Of a stretch of 55,589 bases of DNA, positions 1-8,635 are shown piece after piece. Source of the stretch: Hyphomicrobiales bacterium (GTDB taxonomy: Bacteria > Pseudomonadota > Alphaproteobacteria > Rhizobiales > Beijerinckiaceae); assembly GCA_947455455.1 (NCBI GenBank), contig CANGOE010000009.1, forward strand, positions 1-55,589, read 5' to 3'. The stretch's first letter is position 1; each line of letters starts with the position of its first letter. The position numbers and the translations under genes are program-made. Under the pieces are notes generated by a model. It made no database searches. It had not been told where the DNA came from and worked only from the letters and a program-made list of their open reading frames with translations.

Positions 1-82
1 CGCCGCGCCTACCGAGGCGCTTTTGAAATCGACACAGGCTGCGGCTCAGGCTGCTCAGTCTGTGGCCTCTGCCGTTCGCTAA
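1..82 (+). CDS. nuoM: NADH-quinone oxidoreductase subunit M, C-terminal end (partial)
   Basis: Only the last 26 codons are present, read from base 2 and ending in TAA at 80-82. The tail is alanine- and glutamine-rich (ends QSVASAVR). Identity is inferred from position: it lies 10 bases before nuoN, and nuoM precedes nuoN in the complex I operon. The residues alone are not diagnostic. Confidence 0.6.
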   Translation, partial: AAPTEALLKSTQAAAQAAQSVASAVR

Positions 83-92
83 GGGTGAACTG

Positions 93-1535
93 ATGACCGC
101 GCCTCTTGCTGCTGTTCCGGCTCTTCTCCCCGCACTGCCAGAATTGGTTCTGGCGGCGGGTTCACTCATCCTTGTGCTGATTGGTGCTCTGGTTGGGGCT
201 TCTAGCACCCGTTTTGTGCAGGCCATGACCGTCGTGGTGCTTCTGGTGGCTGGCGGCTTGGTGCTCGGCCAATCGGATGCCCGCGAGGTGGCGTTTCACG
301 GGGCATTCATTGTCGACGGTTTTTCCCGCTTCATGAAGGTTATCGTCCTGCTGGCCTCGGCTCTGTCGCTGGTGATGGCGCAGGGCTTTTTGAACCGTCA
401 CAAGGCCAATGCCTTCGAGTTTCCGGTGCTTGTGCTGTTGTCCACACTGGGCATGATGGTGATGATTTCGGCGCATGACCTGATTGCGCTCTATCTCGGT
501 CTCGAATTGTCCAGTCTGGCGCTGTATGTGATCGCCGCCTTCCGCCGCGACGACCTGAAATCCACCGAAGCCGGTTTGAAATATTTTGTCCTCGGCGCTC
601 TGTCCTCGGGCATGTTGCTCTACGGGGCTTCGCTGATCTATGGCTTTACCGGATCGGTCGAATTTACCGCCATTGCCAAGGCCTTGCACGGTCATGCCTC
701 CAGCGGCGTGATCTTCGGTCTGGCCTTCCTGATGGCTGGTCTGGCCTTCAAGATCTCGGCTGTGCCGTTCCATATGTGGACACCGGATGTCTATGAAGGC
801 GCGCCGACACCGGTGACAACCTTCTTTGCCTCCGCGCCGAAATTGGCGGCAATGGCGATGACCGTGCGTGTTGTCATGACCGCCTTTCCCGATATTACCG
901 CGCAATGGCAACAGATCATTGTGTTCATCGCGCTGGCCTCGATGGGCTTGGGGGCCTTTGCGGCCATCGGCCAAACCAATATCAAGCGCCTGTTGGCCTA
1001 TTCCTCGATCGGCCATATCGGCTTTGCGCTGGTGGGGCTTGCGGCAGGGACCACCAATGGTGTGCAGGGCGTGGCCATCTATATGGCGCTATATGTGCTC
1101 ATGACGCTGGGGGCCTTTGCCTGCGTGCTGGGGATGCGCCGTGGTGACCATTATGTCGAAACCATCGACGAATTGGCCGGCCTTGGCCGTACCAATCCGG
1201 GCATGGCGTTCGGTCTGGCCATGATCATGTTCTCGCTGGCCGGTATCCCGCCGCTGGCAGGCTTTTTTGCCAAATGGTATGTGTTCGTTGCGGCTGTCGA
1301 AGCCCAGCTTTATGCACTTGCCGTGATCGGTGTGCTGACCAGCGTTGTCGGGGCGTTCTATTACCTGCGGATTGTCAAAATCATGTATTTCGACGAGCCG
1401 AAGGAAGCCTTTGCGCCTCTGGACGGGACTTTGCAATCGGTCTTGCTGGCCTCGACCGTGATCGTGTTCCTGTTCTGGCTCTGGCCTGCACCCTTGGTGA
1501 ATGCTGCGCTTGTGGCCGCACAATCCCTGCATTGA
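93..1535 (+). CDS. nuoN: NADH-quinone oxidoreductase subunit N
   Basis: A 480-residue polytopic inner-membrane protein of the proton-pumping antiporter-like family, the N subunit of complex I that moves protons as NADH reduces ubiquinone. The sequence is almost entirely hydrophobic helices. It has the family hallmarks [15 protein letters not shown] near residue 135, the [17 protein letters not shown] segment carrying the conserved Lys and Gly-Ser turn, [18 protein letters not shown] near 225, and [13 protein letters not shown] near 300. Length matches the family. Start ATG 93 follows AAGGGTGA. It is the last nuo gene here and its stop overlaps the start of birA (TGATG), so the two are translationally coupled. 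Confidence 0.97.
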   Translation: MTAPLAAVPALLPALPELVLAAGSLILVLIGALVGASSTRFVQAMTVVVLLVAGGLVLGQSDAREVAFHGAFIVDGFSRFMKVIVLLASALSLVMAQGFLNRHKANAFEFPVLVLLSTLGMMVMISAHDLIALYLGLELSSLALYVIAAFRRDDLKSTEAGLKYFVLGALSSGMLLYGASLIYGFTGSVEFTAIAKALHGHASSGVIFGLAFLMAGLAFKISAVPFHMWTPDVYEGAPTPVTTFFASAPKLAAMAMTVRVVMTAFPDITAQWQQIIVFIALASMGLGAFAAIGQTNIKRLLAYSSIGHIGFALVGLAAGTTNGVQGVAIYMALYVLMTLGAFACVLGMRRGDHYVETIDELAGLGRTNPGMAFGLAMIMFSLAGIPPLAGFFAKWYVFVAAVEAQLYALAVIGVLTSVVGAFYYLRIVKIMYFDEPKEAFAPLDGTLQSVLLASTVIVFLFWLWPAPLVNAALVAAQSLH

Positions 1536-2323
1536 TGCTCGGATTGCCAACCCCATCCCGTTTGGCTTCTTTAAAACCCGCAGACCTTGCGGGTTTTACC
1601 GTTGAGCATCATCCATCCATTGGCTCCACCAATGATCGGGCGCTGGAACTGGCCCGTCAGGGGCAGGGCAATATCTGGGTCGTGGCTGATGAGCAACTGG
1701 GTGGGCGGGGCCGCAGTGGCCGCACGTGGTCATCGCCTGTCGGTAACGCCTATGCCAGCCTCGCACTGGTCGCCCCCTGCGAGATGGCGCTGTCACCACA
1801 ACTCAGTTTTGTGGCGGGTGTCGCGATCTATCATGCCGTGCAGTCCTTGACCGCTTGCGGCCACAGGCTTTCGATCAAATGGCCCAATGATTTGCTGTTG
1901 GATGGGGCCAAACTCTCCGGTTTGTTGCTGGAAGGCGGCATTTCAGGCGGTAATTTTGTGATGACGGTCGGTATCGGTCTTAATCTGGTCACGCATCCGG
2001 CAGATACTCCCTATCCGGCAACCGATCTTGTCGAGGCCGGTTACAGGGTCGAGCGTGATGATTTTATCGTGGCGCTTTGCATCGGCTTCCGACATGGCCT
2101 AGAGCTATGGAACAAGGGGCAGGGGTTTGCGGCAATCCGGTCGGCCTGGTTGGAGCGGGCCGCTTTTCTGAACGAGCGGATTACGATCTCTTCGCTTGGC
2201 CAGCCCCTTCAGGGAATTTTCGAGACACTGGACCCGCAAGGCCGTCTGGTGCTTGCAACAGAACAGGGCCAAACTGTGATTGATGCGGGTGATCTCTACC
2301 CGCTGGATCATGTTTTTGGCTGA
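1535..2323 (+). CDS. birA: Biotin--[acetyl-CoA-carboxylase] ligase, monofunctional
   Basis: A 262-residue cytosolic enzyme that makes biotinyl-5'-AMP and transfers biotin to the carrier lysine of carboxylases. It shows the ligase motifs GSTND near residue 28, the adenylate-binding loop GGRGRSGRTWSSP near residue 56, and KWPNDLLLDGAKLSGLLLE near 115, followed by a C-terminal SH3-like domain. There is no N-terminal helix-turn-helix, so unlike the E. coli protein it should not act as a repressor. The start is ATG 1535, sharing one base with the nuoN stop; an in-frame extension upstream lies within nuoN and is not credible. The nuoN-birA-rnj order is common in alphaproteobacteria. Confidence 0.95.
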   Translation: MLGLPTPSRLASLKPADLAGFTVEHHPSIGSTNDRALELARQGQGNIWVVADEQLGGRGRSGRTWSSPVGNAYASLALVAPCEMALSPQLSFVAGVAIYHAVQSLTACGHRLSIKWPNDLLLDGAKLSGLLLEGGISGGNFVMTVGIGLNLVTHPADTPYPATDLVEAGYRVERDDFIVALCIGFRHGLELWNKGQGFAAIRSAWLERAAFLNERITISSLGQPLQGIFETLDPQGRLVLATEQGQTVIDAGDLYPLDHVFG

Positions 2324-2345
2324 TAACAAGGAATTTGAGAACAAT

Positions 2346-4016
2346 ATGGTTTCGACGACGGACGAATTGGTTTTTGTGCCTTTGGGCGGCATTGGTGAAA
2401 TTGGCATGAATGCTGGCCTGTATGGCTTTGGCACGAAGAAAAACCGCCGCTGGTTGCTGGTCGATTGCGGCATTGCCTTTGCCGGTGAGGAACTCCCCGG
2501 CATCGACATCATCATGCCGGATCTGGCTTTTCTGGAATCACAGCGTGACAGGCTTGAAGCCATTCTGATCACCCATGCCCATGAGGACCATATCGGTGCC
2601 TTGATGGATTTGTGGCCGAAACTGCGCGCGCCCGTCTATGCGACGCGCTTTGCCGCAAGCCTGCTCGAGATCCGCAAATTCAACGAGCCGGGCGCACAGA
2701 AAATCCCCATCCATACGGTCGAGGTGGCCGAGCGCTATCAATTCGGGCCGTTCGATGTGGAATTTGTGCCGATGGCCCATTCCATACCCGAATCCACCGG
2801 CATTGCCATTCGCACCCCTTTGGGGATGATTTTCCACTCCGGTGACTGGAAAATTGATGAAACTCCGTTTGTCGGCTGGAAAACCGATGAAAAGCGCATC
2901 CGCGAATTGGGGGAAGAAGGCGTTCTGGCTTTTGTGTCGGATTCCACCAATGTCGTGCGTGACGGCATCAGTCCCTCGGAATCCGAGGTGGCTCATTCGT
3001 TGAAAGACATTATCGCCAACAGCACGGGTCGGGTGGCTGTCACGACCTTTGCCTCCAATGTGGCGCGCATCAGGGCTGTCGCAGAAGCCGCCGCCGCTTG
3101 CGGCCGCGAAGTGATCGCTGTGGGTCGTGCGATGGATCGGGTGATCGAGGTCGCCAAAGAGTCGGGTTATCTTGATGGTCTGCCGGATTTCCGTTCGGTT
3201 GATGTCTATGGCTATCTGCCGCGCGACAAGGTTGTGGCGCTGATTACCGGCTCGCAAGGCGAACCGCGTGCCGCCTTGGCGCGGATTGCCGAGGGCAACC
3301 ATCCCGATATGAGCCTGACAGCCGGAGACAAGGTGATCTTTTCCTCGCGTGCCATTCCGGGCAACGAGAAGGGGATCAGCAAACTCATCAACAAGCTGGT
3401 CGAGCAGGGTATCGATGTGATGACCGATCGCGATGGTCTGGTGCATGTGTCCGGGCATCCGCGTCGCGGCGAGATGGAACGCATGTATTCATGGGTCAAG
3501 CCGCATATTTCCATCCCGGCGCATGGCGAGGCCTTGCATCTTGAAGAGCACCGCAAACTGGCCAAAAAGATGGGGGTGGCCCATGCCATCCGCATCCATA
3601 ATGGCCAGATGGTGCGGATCGCACCGGGCAAACCCGAATTGTTCGATGCCGTGCAAGTGGGTCGGATTTACAAGGACGGCTCCTTGCTGATCCCGCACAC
3701 CGATCCCGCTGTATCCGAGCGGCGCAGGCTGTCCAATGCCGGGATCGTTTCGGTGGCGATGGCGATTGATGCCAAGGGCATGCTGGTCGGTGAGGTTGCA
3801 CTGGCTGTGTTCGGCCTGCCGCAAAAGTCCGTTTCGGGCCAGAGTTTCGAGGATATTGTCGAAGAGGCGATTTTCAGCGTGCTCGACACTCTGCCCAAAG
3901 CCAAAATGCGTGATCCCGATACGGTTGAAAGTGCGGTTGAACGGGCTATCCGCTCGCAGGTCAACCAGAATTGGGGCAAAAAGCCAAGTTGCCATGTGCA
4001 AGTTGTCAATGTTTAA
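2346..4016 (+). CDS. rnj: Ribonuclease J
   Basis: A 556-residue metallo-beta-lactamase/beta-CASP ribonuclease with 5'-3' exo- and endonuclease roles in mRNA decay and rRNA maturation. The zinc-binding motif HAHEDH lies at residues 77-82; further metal or beta-CASP motifs are HSGDWKIDETP, TGSQGEPRAAL, SGHPRRGEM and PAHGEALHL. The length matches the family. ATG 2346 is chosen because the family conserves the start of the beta-lactamase fold (LVFVPLGGIGEIGMN); an in-frame ATG at 2310 inside the end of birA would add 12 residues. AAGGA at 2328-2332 is somewhat distant (13 bases), so the exact start is less certain than the identity. Confidence 0.96.
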   Translation: MVSTTDELVFVPLGGIGEIGMNAGLYGFGTKKNRRWLLVDCGIAFAGEELPGIDIIMPDLAFLESQRDRLEAILITHAHEDHIGALMDLWPKLRAPVYATRFAASLLEIRKFNEPGAQKIPIHTVEVAERYQFGPFDVEFVPMAHSIPESTGIAIRTPLGMIFHSGDWKIDETPFVGWKTDEKRIRELGEEGVLAFVSDSTNVVRDGISPSESEVAHSLKDIIANSTGRVAVTTFASNVARIRAVAEAAAACGREVIAVGRAMDRVIEVAKESGYLDGLPDFRSVDVYGYLPRDKVVALITGSQGEPRAALARIAEGNHPDMSLTAGDKVIFSSRAIPGNEKGISKLINKLVEQGIDVMTDRDGLVHVSGHPRRGEMERMYSWVKPHISIPAHGEALHLEEHRKLAKKMGVAHAIRIHNGQMVRIAPGKPELFDAVQVGRIYKDGSLLIPHTDPAVSERRRLSNAGIVSVAMAIDAKGMLVGEVALAVFGLPQKSVSGQSFEDIVEEAIFSVLDTLPKAKMRDPDTVESAVERAIRSQVNQNWGKKPSCHVQVVNV

Positions 4017-4067
4017 GGCCTAATCACCTTTGAAGGCATATTGATTCTCGGACAGAGGGGGCAAAGC

Positions 4068-4472
4068 ATGATCGGACGTTTGAACCATGTGGCGATTGCC
4101 GTCGGCAATCTCGAAGCGGCAGTGGCAACCTATCGTGATGTTCTGGGTGCGACTGTTTCCGCGCCTCTGCCCCAGCCCGAACATGGCGTAACGGTCGTGT
4201 TTATCGAATTGCCCAATACCAAGATCGAATTGTTGGAAGCCCTGGGGGAAGCATCCCCGATTGCCAAATTTCTGGAACGCAATCCGGACGGGGGCATCCA
4301 TCATATCTGCTACGAGGTTGACGATGTCATTGCGGCGCGTGACCAGTTGAAAGCCGGCGGGGCGCGGGTGTTGGGGGATGGGACACCCCGCATCGGTGCG
4401 CATGGCAAGCCGGTGATTTTCCTTCATCCCAAGGATTTCAACGGCACTTTGGTTGAACTGGAGCAGGTATGA
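4068..4472 (+). CDS. mce: Methylmalonyl-CoA epimerase
   Basis: A 134-residue protein of the vicinal oxygen chelate (glyoxalase) superfamily. It interconverts the R and S forms of methylmalonyl-CoA in the propionyl-CoA to succinyl-CoA route. Visible motifs are the N-terminal metal-ligand segment LNHVAIAVGNLEAAVATYRD, the IELLEALGE stretch, GGIHHICYEVDD with the metal His, and the C-terminal NGTLVELEQV with the metal Glu. ATG 4068 follows GAGGGGGCAAAGC; a TTG 27 bases earlier is less likely. Its stop overlaps the next gene (ATGA). The rnj-mce-DUF1467-proS order recurs in alphaproteobacteria. Confidence 0.94.
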   Translation: MIGRLNHVAIAVGNLEAAVATYRDVLGATVSAPLPQPEHGVTVVFIELPNTKIELLEALGEASPIAKFLERNPDGGIHHICYEVDDVIAARDQLKAGGARVLGDGTPRIGAHGKPVIFLHPKDFNGTLVELEQV

Positions 4473-4717
4473 GTTTTTCAATCGGATTGTCATGGCCGAC
4501 ACTTATCGCGCTATATTTCATTGTCTGGTGGATCGCGCTCTATGCCGTTCTGCCGATTGGCGTTAAAAATGCGCATGAAACAGGACAGCAGGTTGAAGCG
4601 GGCAATGATGCCGGTGCGCCGGTGTCACCCAATCTGGGTTTCAAAGCCCTGCTCACCTCGTTTCTTGCCATACCCCTGACGGTGATCATGGCCATGATCA
4701 TTTCCAATATCGATTGA
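4469..4717 (+). CDS. DUF1467 family small membrane protein
   Basis: An 82-residue protein with two hydrophobic helices, near residues 7-27 and 55-78, joined by a polar loop of about 30 residues (VKNAHETGQQVEAGNDAG). The first helix carries the aromatic FIVWW pattern followed by PIGV typical of DUF1467. Function is unknown; the family is a conserved neighbour of mce and proS in alphaproteobacteria. Translation is coupled to mce by a four-base ATGA overlap. Confidence 0.85.
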   Translation: MSFSIGLSWPTLIALYFIVWWIALYAVLPIGVKNAHETGQQVEAGNDAGAPVSPNLGFKALLTSFLAIPLTVIMAMIISNID

Positions 4718-4892
4718 GGAGATCGTCGTAAGGTTCTGATTTTGCGATTTTAAATCCGGAATATCTCCCTTCGCCCTTCCACCTTGATCCCTGCTTGTGC
4801 CGGGGTCTTGATGTTTGACCCATCCGAGGGTCAAGTCTATGTAAGAGTTGATTTCTTTTCCCGCTTTCGAGAGCCTTACAAGGTGCCACAAA
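4718..4892. other. Intergenic spacer before proS with a small inverted repeat
   Basis: These 175 bases hold no credible gene. An inverted repeat TTGACCC / GGGTCAA lies at 4815-4821 and 4828-4834 with a 6-base loop. No run of T follows it, so it is not a standard terminator. AAGGTG at about 4880-4885 serves proS. A promoter for proS is likely here but I could not place one convincingly. Confidence 0.4.
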
Positions 4893-6215
4893 ATGCGTTT
4901 GAGCCGTTACTTCCTGCCGATCCTGCGTGATACACCCAAGGATGCCGAAATCGTCTCCCATCGTTTGATGTTGCGGGCCGGATTGGTGCGCCAGCAATCG
5001 GCTGGCATTTATGCATGGTTGCCGCTTGGCTTGCGGGTCTTGTCGAAAATCAACGCGATCATCCGGCAGGAGCAGGATCGCTCCGGTGCTATCGAATTGC
5101 TGATGCCGACCATGCAATCAGCCGATTTGTGGCGTGAATCCGGCCGCTATGATGCCTATGGCAAGGAAATGCTCCGGATCAAAGATCGCCACGACCGCGA
5201 TATGCTGTTCGGCCCGACCAATGAGGAAATGGTCACCGATATTTTCCGCTCCTATGTGCGCTCCTACAAGGATTTGCCGCTCAATCTCTATCATATCCAG
5301 TGGAAGTTCCGCGACGAGATCCGTCCGCGCTTCGGCACAATGCGCTCGCGTGAATTCCTGATGAAGGATGCCTATTCCTTCGATGTGGACGAGGCAGGGG
5401 CTCGCCATGCCTATAACCGGATGTTTGTTGCCTATCTGCGCACTTTCGCTCGGCTGGGTCTGACCTCGATTCCGATGCGGGCTGAAACGGGTCCGATCGG
5501 CGGCGATTTGAGCCATGAATTCATCATTCTGGCTTCGACCGGCGAGAGCGAGGTCTATTGCGATAAATCCGTGCTTGATCTGGCTGTGCCCGGTCCCGAT
5601 ACCGATTTCAACAATGTCGAAGAATTGCAGACCATTGTCAGCAATTGGACCAAACCCTATGCAGCGACATCCGAAATGCATGACGAGGCGGCCTATGCCT
5701 CGGTGCCGGAGGATCGCAAAGTGGCCGCACGCGGCATTGAAGTGGGTCATATCTTCTATTTCGGCACCAAATATTCCGAGCCGTTCGGAGCCAAGGTGAC
5801 GGGTCCTGACGGGGTCGACCGTCCGGTGCATATGGGGTCCTATGGCATCGGGCCTTCGCGTCTTGTGGCGGCTTTGATCGAGGCTTTCCATGACGATCAG
5901 GGCATTGCATGGCCGGTTGAAATCGCGCCGTTCCATGTGGGCCTGATCAATCTGAAGGTCGGCGACGAGGCCACCGATGCGGCCTGTGAAACCGTTTATC
6001 GTGCTTTGGAAGCGCGCAATATCGATGTGTTGTATGATGACACCGATGCCCGTGCCGGTGGTAAATTCGCCACCGCCGATTTGATCGGCCTGCCTTGGCA
6101 GATCATTGTCGGCCCGAAATCACTGGCCGATGGCAAAGTCGAGGTCAAACGCCGCGCCGACGGCGAGCGTCACGTGGTGACCATCGAGGAGGCTGTCCTC
6201 CTCGTTGCCGGTTGA
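4893..6215 (+). CDS. proS: Proline--tRNA ligase, short form without editing insertion
   Basis: A 440-residue class II aminoacyl-tRNA synthetase that charges tRNA-Pro. Visible are [19 protein letters not shown] at the N-terminus, class II motif 1 around the [14 protein letters not shown] segment, motif 2 [26 protein letters not shown] near residue 140, and motif 3 [16 protein letters not shown] near 315. The anticodon-binding domain forms the C-terminus. Most bacterial enzymes are about 570 residues because of a cis-editing insert between motifs 2 and 3; this protein lacks it, as is usual in alphaproteobacteria, where separate ProXp-type deacylases do the editing. ATG 4893 is chosen from family alignment and AAGGTG upstream. 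Confidence 0.97.
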   Translation: MRLSRYFLPILRDTPKDAEIVSHRLMLRAGLVRQQSAGIYAWLPLGLRVLSKINAIIRQEQDRSGAIELLMPTMQSADLWRESGRYDAYGKEMLRIKDRHDRDMLFGPTNEEMVTDIFRSYVRSYKDLPLNLYHIQWKFRDEIRPRFGTMRSREFLMKDAYSFDVDEAGARHAYNRMFVAYLRTFARLGLTSIPMRAETGPIGGDLSHEFIILASTGESEVYCDKSVLDLAVPGPDTDFNNVEELQTIVSNWTKPYAATSEMHDEAAYASVPEDRKVAARGIEVGHIFYFGTKYSEPFGAKVTGPDGVDRPVHMGSYGIGPSRLVAALIEAFHDDQGIAWPVEIAPFHVGLINLKVGDEATDAACETVYRALEARNIDVLYDDTDARAGGKFATADLIGLPWQIIVGPKSLADGKVEVKRRADGERHVVTIEEAVLLVAG

Positions 6216-6222
6216 ACTCTCC

Positions 6223-7515
6223 ATGACACAACCGTCCACGCCCGCACCGGAGCAACGATCCCATCAAGGCGCTTTTGCTGTCTTTGAATGGATGATTGCT
6301 TTTCGCTATCTGCGGGCGCGGCGGCGCGAGGGGTTTATTTCGGTGATTGCCGGGTTCTCTTTTCTCGGGATCACGCTGGGTGTTGCAACCCTCATCATCG
6401 TGCTGTCCGTGATGAATGGTTTCCGTAAGGAATTGCTGGACAAGATTGTCGGTGTAAACGGACATATCTTTGTCAGCGCTCTGGAAACCCCTTTGTCCGA
6501 TTATGCCGATGTGGCCGCCAAGATTACCGCAGTGCCCGATGTGACTTTGGCCATGCCGATGGTTGAAGGGCAGGCTTTGGCCTCCTCGCCCTCTTATGCG
6601 GGCGGGGTGATGGTGCGCGGCGTGCGTTCCGAGGACCTGAAAAAGGTCAGGGTCATATCCGGCAATATCCGCTATGGCGCTTTGGATGGTTTCGACAGCG
6701 GGCAGGGGCTGGTCATCGGCAAGCGTCTGGCCGAGCAATTGCTGCTTCGGGCCGGTGATTCACTCACTTTGACCTCGCCCCGTGGCGCACAAACGCCGTT
6801 CGGCACTGCGCCCCGTGTCAAATCCTATCCGATTGCCGCCATTTACGAGGTGGGCATGTCGGAATTCGACTCGGCCTTTGTCTATATGCCGTTGAAAGAG
6901 TCGCAGGCCTTTTTCAACCGCGACAATGATGTCACCGTCATCGAAGTCTTTATCCGCCAGCCCGATGCCATCGACATCATCAAAATGGGGATCGAAGACA
7001 GCATCACCCGTCCGATCATCATGAGCGACTGGCGGTTGCGCAACCGTATCTTTTTCGGCGTGTTGCAGGTGGAACGCAATGTGATGTTCCTGATCCTGAC
7101 CCTGATTGTGCTGGTGGCCGCGCTCAACATCATTTCCGGTCTGATCATGCTGGTTAAAGACAAGAGCTCCGACATTGCGATTTTGCGCACGATGGGGGCG
7201 ACGCGCGGCGCCATCCAGCGGATATTCCTGATCACCGGCGCCGCCATCGGCATTGTCGGCACTTTCGCCGGATTGGGAATGGGTATTGCGGTTGCGGCCA
7301 ATATCGAAACCTTGCGGGCGTTTTTCTCGCGCTTGACCAATACCAATCTGTTTCCGGCGGAATTCTATTTCCTGTCGCGTTTGCCTTCGGTCATCGATCC
7401 GTTCGAGGTGATCACGGTCGCGCTGATTGCCTTGACCCTGTCTTTGCTGGCAACACTGTATCCGGCCTGGCGGGCGGCCAATCTCGATCCTGTCGATGCG
7501 TTGCGATACGAGTAG
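6223..7515 (+). CDS. lolC: Lipoprotein-releasing ABC transporter permease (LolC/LolE family)
   Basis: A 430-residue inner-membrane permease that extracts mature lipoproteins from the inner membrane for delivery to LolA. It has a first transmembrane helix near residues 35-60 ([23 protein letters not shown]) followed by [13 protein letters not shown] and a large periplasmic domain. Three further helices lie in the C-terminal FtsX-like domain from about residue 285, including [20 protein letters not shown], the coupling region to the ATPase. ATG 6223 is 8 bases after the proS stop; a TTG at 6205, overlapping proS, has the better-placed GAGGAGG, so the start is uncertain by six codons. lolD follows at once. 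Confidence 0.93.
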   Translation: MTQPSTPAPEQRSHQGAFAVFEWMIAFRYLRARRREGFISVIAGFSFLGITLGVATLIIVLSVMNGFRKELLDKIVGVNGHIFVSALETPLSDYADVAAKITAVPDVTLAMPMVEGQALASSPSYAGGVMVRGVRSEDLKKVRVISGNIRYGALDGFDSGQGLVIGKRLAEQLLLRAGDSLTLTSPRGAQTPFGTAPRVKSYPIAAIYEVGMSEFDSAFVYMPLKESQAFFNRDNDVTVIEVFIRQPDAIDIIKMGIEDSITRPIIMSDWRLRNRIFFGVLQVERNVMFLILTLIVLVAALNIISGLIMLVKDKSSDIAILRTMGATRGAIQRIFLITGAAIGIVGTFAGLGMGIAVAANIETLRAFFSRLTNTNLFPAEFYFLSRLPSVIDPFEVITVALIALTLSLLATLYPAWRAANLDPVDALRYE

Positions 7516-7520
7516 GGCCA

Positions 7521-8249
7521 ATGCAATCCACACCCCAGCAAGACCCCTCGCAACTGATACCTGAACCGGATATTCCCGCGCTGGTGCTTGAGCATGTCCG
7601 GCTGTCCTATCTGGATGCGGAACGGCGGCTGGATGTGTTGCGCGATATTGCCATCGAGGTCATGCCCGGACAGACGGTTGCCCTGATTGCGCCGTCGGGC
7701 ACTGGCAAATCGACCTTGTTGCATGTCTCGGGCTTGCTGGAACGGCCCGATGCCGGTGAGGTGCGGATTGGCGGCGTGGCCTGTTCCGCCCTCAATGATG
7801 CGGCGCGCACCGAAATCCGCCGCACCGATATCGGTTTTGTCTATCAGCAACACCGGCTGTTGCCGGAATTTACAGCGGTCGAAAATGTGGCTTTGCCGCA
7901 AATGATCAATGGCCTGTCGCGTCGGGATGCCGAGGACCGGGCAAAACAGATCCTCGGCTTTCTGGGCTTGGGTGAACGCCTGACCCATCGTCCGAGCGAA
8001 TTGTCGGGGGGCGAGCAACAACGGGTTGCAATAGCGCGTGCAGTCTCCAACCGTCCGCGCCTGTTGCTGGCCGATGAGCCGACCGGCAATCTTGATCCTG
8101 TCACCTCCGGCCATGTGTTCGATACCCTGCTGACACTGGCCCGCGTTTCGCGTCTTGCGGCCGTCATCGCCACCCATAATCTGGAACTGGCCATGCGGAT
8201 GGACCGGCGGGTGACCCTGCGCGATGGCATGATTGTCGAACTGCCGTAA
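7521..8249 (+). CDS. lolD: Lipoprotein-releasing ABC transporter ATP-binding protein
   Basis: A 242-residue ABC ATPase that powers lipoprotein extraction with the LolC-type permease encoded 5 bases upstream. It carries Walker [12 protein letters not shown] near residue 59, a Q-loop within [16 protein letters not shown], the signature [14 protein letters not shown] near 160, Walker [13 protein letters not shown] and the H-loop ATHNLELA. The N-terminus has about 25 extra residues ([16 protein letters not shown]), often seen in alphaproteobacterial LolD. Confidence 0.95.
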   Translation: MQSTPQQDPSQLIPEPDIPALVLEHVRLSYLDAERRLDVLRDIAIEVMPGQTVALIAPSGTGKSTLLHVSGLLERPDAGEVRIGGVACSALNDAARTEIRRTDIGFVYQQHRLLPEFTAVENVALPQMINGLSRRDAEDRAKQILGFLGLGERLTHRPSELSGGEQQRVAIARAVSNRPRLLLADEPTGNLDPVTSGHVFDTLLTLARVSRLAAVIATHNLELAMRMDRRVTLRDGMIVELP

Positions 8250-8256
8250 GGCATTG

Positions 8257-8275
8257 AATCGATTGATCGATTTTT
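8257..8275 (+). terminator. Weak terminator-like hairpin after lolD
   Basis: Arms AATCGA (8257-8262) and TCGATT (8267-8272) enclose the loop TTGA and run into five T at 8271-8275. The stem is only six pairs and AT-containing, so termination would be weak. It sits 7 bases after the lolD stop, before the SOS-type promoter of the next gene. Confidence 0.35.
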
Positions 8276-8333
8276 CCCATACATCACCGATATGATTAAC
8301 GAAATTAACCATGATTGATTCTGCGGTTGGTTT

Positions 8334-8378
8334 GTTCTTATTTTGTTCTTGAAAAAGAGAACAGAAAAAGAACATAAT
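8334..8378 (+). promoter_or_regulatory. Two SOS (LexA) boxes over a promoter
   Basis: Two perfect copies of the alphaproteobacterial LexA operator lie here: GTTC-N7-GTTC at 8334-8348 and GAAC-N7-GAAC at 8359-8373 (the inverted orientation). Between and over them is a promoter-like pair, TTGAAA (8349-8354) and CATAAT (8373-8378), with an 18-base spacer. The second box covers the spacer and touches the -10. The first abuts the -35. Bound LexA would therefore block polymerase. Transcription should start near 8385, about 25 bases before the small gene at 8410. The motif match is seen directly; regulation is inferred. Confidence 0.85.
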
Positions 8379-8409
8379 CCCTTCATCACTTCAACCGATG
8401 GAGGTTTCC

Positions 8410-8505
8410 ATGGCTCGTTTGATTATCGAAGACATCACCGAACTGGCAGGCATTGCCGCTTTCGTTGCGACCATCATGGTCTGGGCGCACGCTTTCGGGA
8501 TGTAA
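8410..8505 (+). CDS. sidA: SidA-like SOS-inducible small membrane protein (31 aa)
   Basis: An ATG open frame of 31 codons with an ideal ribosome site GGAGG at 8400-8404, five bases from the start. The product begins MARLIIEDITELAG, then has one hydrophobic helix (about residues 12-25, LAGIAAFVATIMVWA) and a short tail. Two perfect SOS boxes cover its promoter. In Caulobacter, SidA is a 29-residue, LexA-controlled inner-membrane peptide that halts division through the FtsW/FtsN machinery, and from memory its gene lies beside dnaE, as here. Size, single helix, SOS control and neighbourhood all fit; I cannot align the sequences, so orthology is inferred. Confidence 0.75.
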   Translation: MARLIIEDITELAGIAAFVATIMVWAHAFGM

Positions 8506-8593
8506 GGAGATCCGGGTAGTCCGGTTTCGCTTGTGGCGTTGATCGGGCTTTGGATGGATGGTCCCGCACGGCATTTCGGACTTTACCCGCACG

Positions 8594-8617
8594 GCCTCAC
8601 ACAGCATTGTGTGCGGC
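8594..8617 (+). other. Hairpin in the dnaE leader
   Basis: Arms GCC-T-CACACA (8594-8603) and TGTGTG-C-GGC (8608-8617) pair with one mismatch around the loop GCAT. It ends 18 bases before the dnaE start and just before the purine-rich ribosome site AGGGAGTGGGG. No T run follows, so it is not a terminator; it may affect dnaE translation or processing. Confidence 0.4.
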
Positions 8618-8635
8618 ATCAGGGAGTGGGGTTTG

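Noticed and set aside
162..1016. 284-codon open frame antisense to nuoN
   Set aside because: Extreme histidine, glutamine and arginine content and no recognisable domain; complement of nuoN codons.
1274..1534. Longer birA beginning inside nuoN
   Set aside because: The extra residues are nuoN codons read out of frame; the family N-terminus begins at the ATG overlapping the nuoN stop.
4815..4834. TTGACCC / GGGTCAA inverted repeat as a terminator of the DUF1467 gene
   Set aside because: No T run follows and it lies nearly 100 bases past the stop; kept only as a spacer note.
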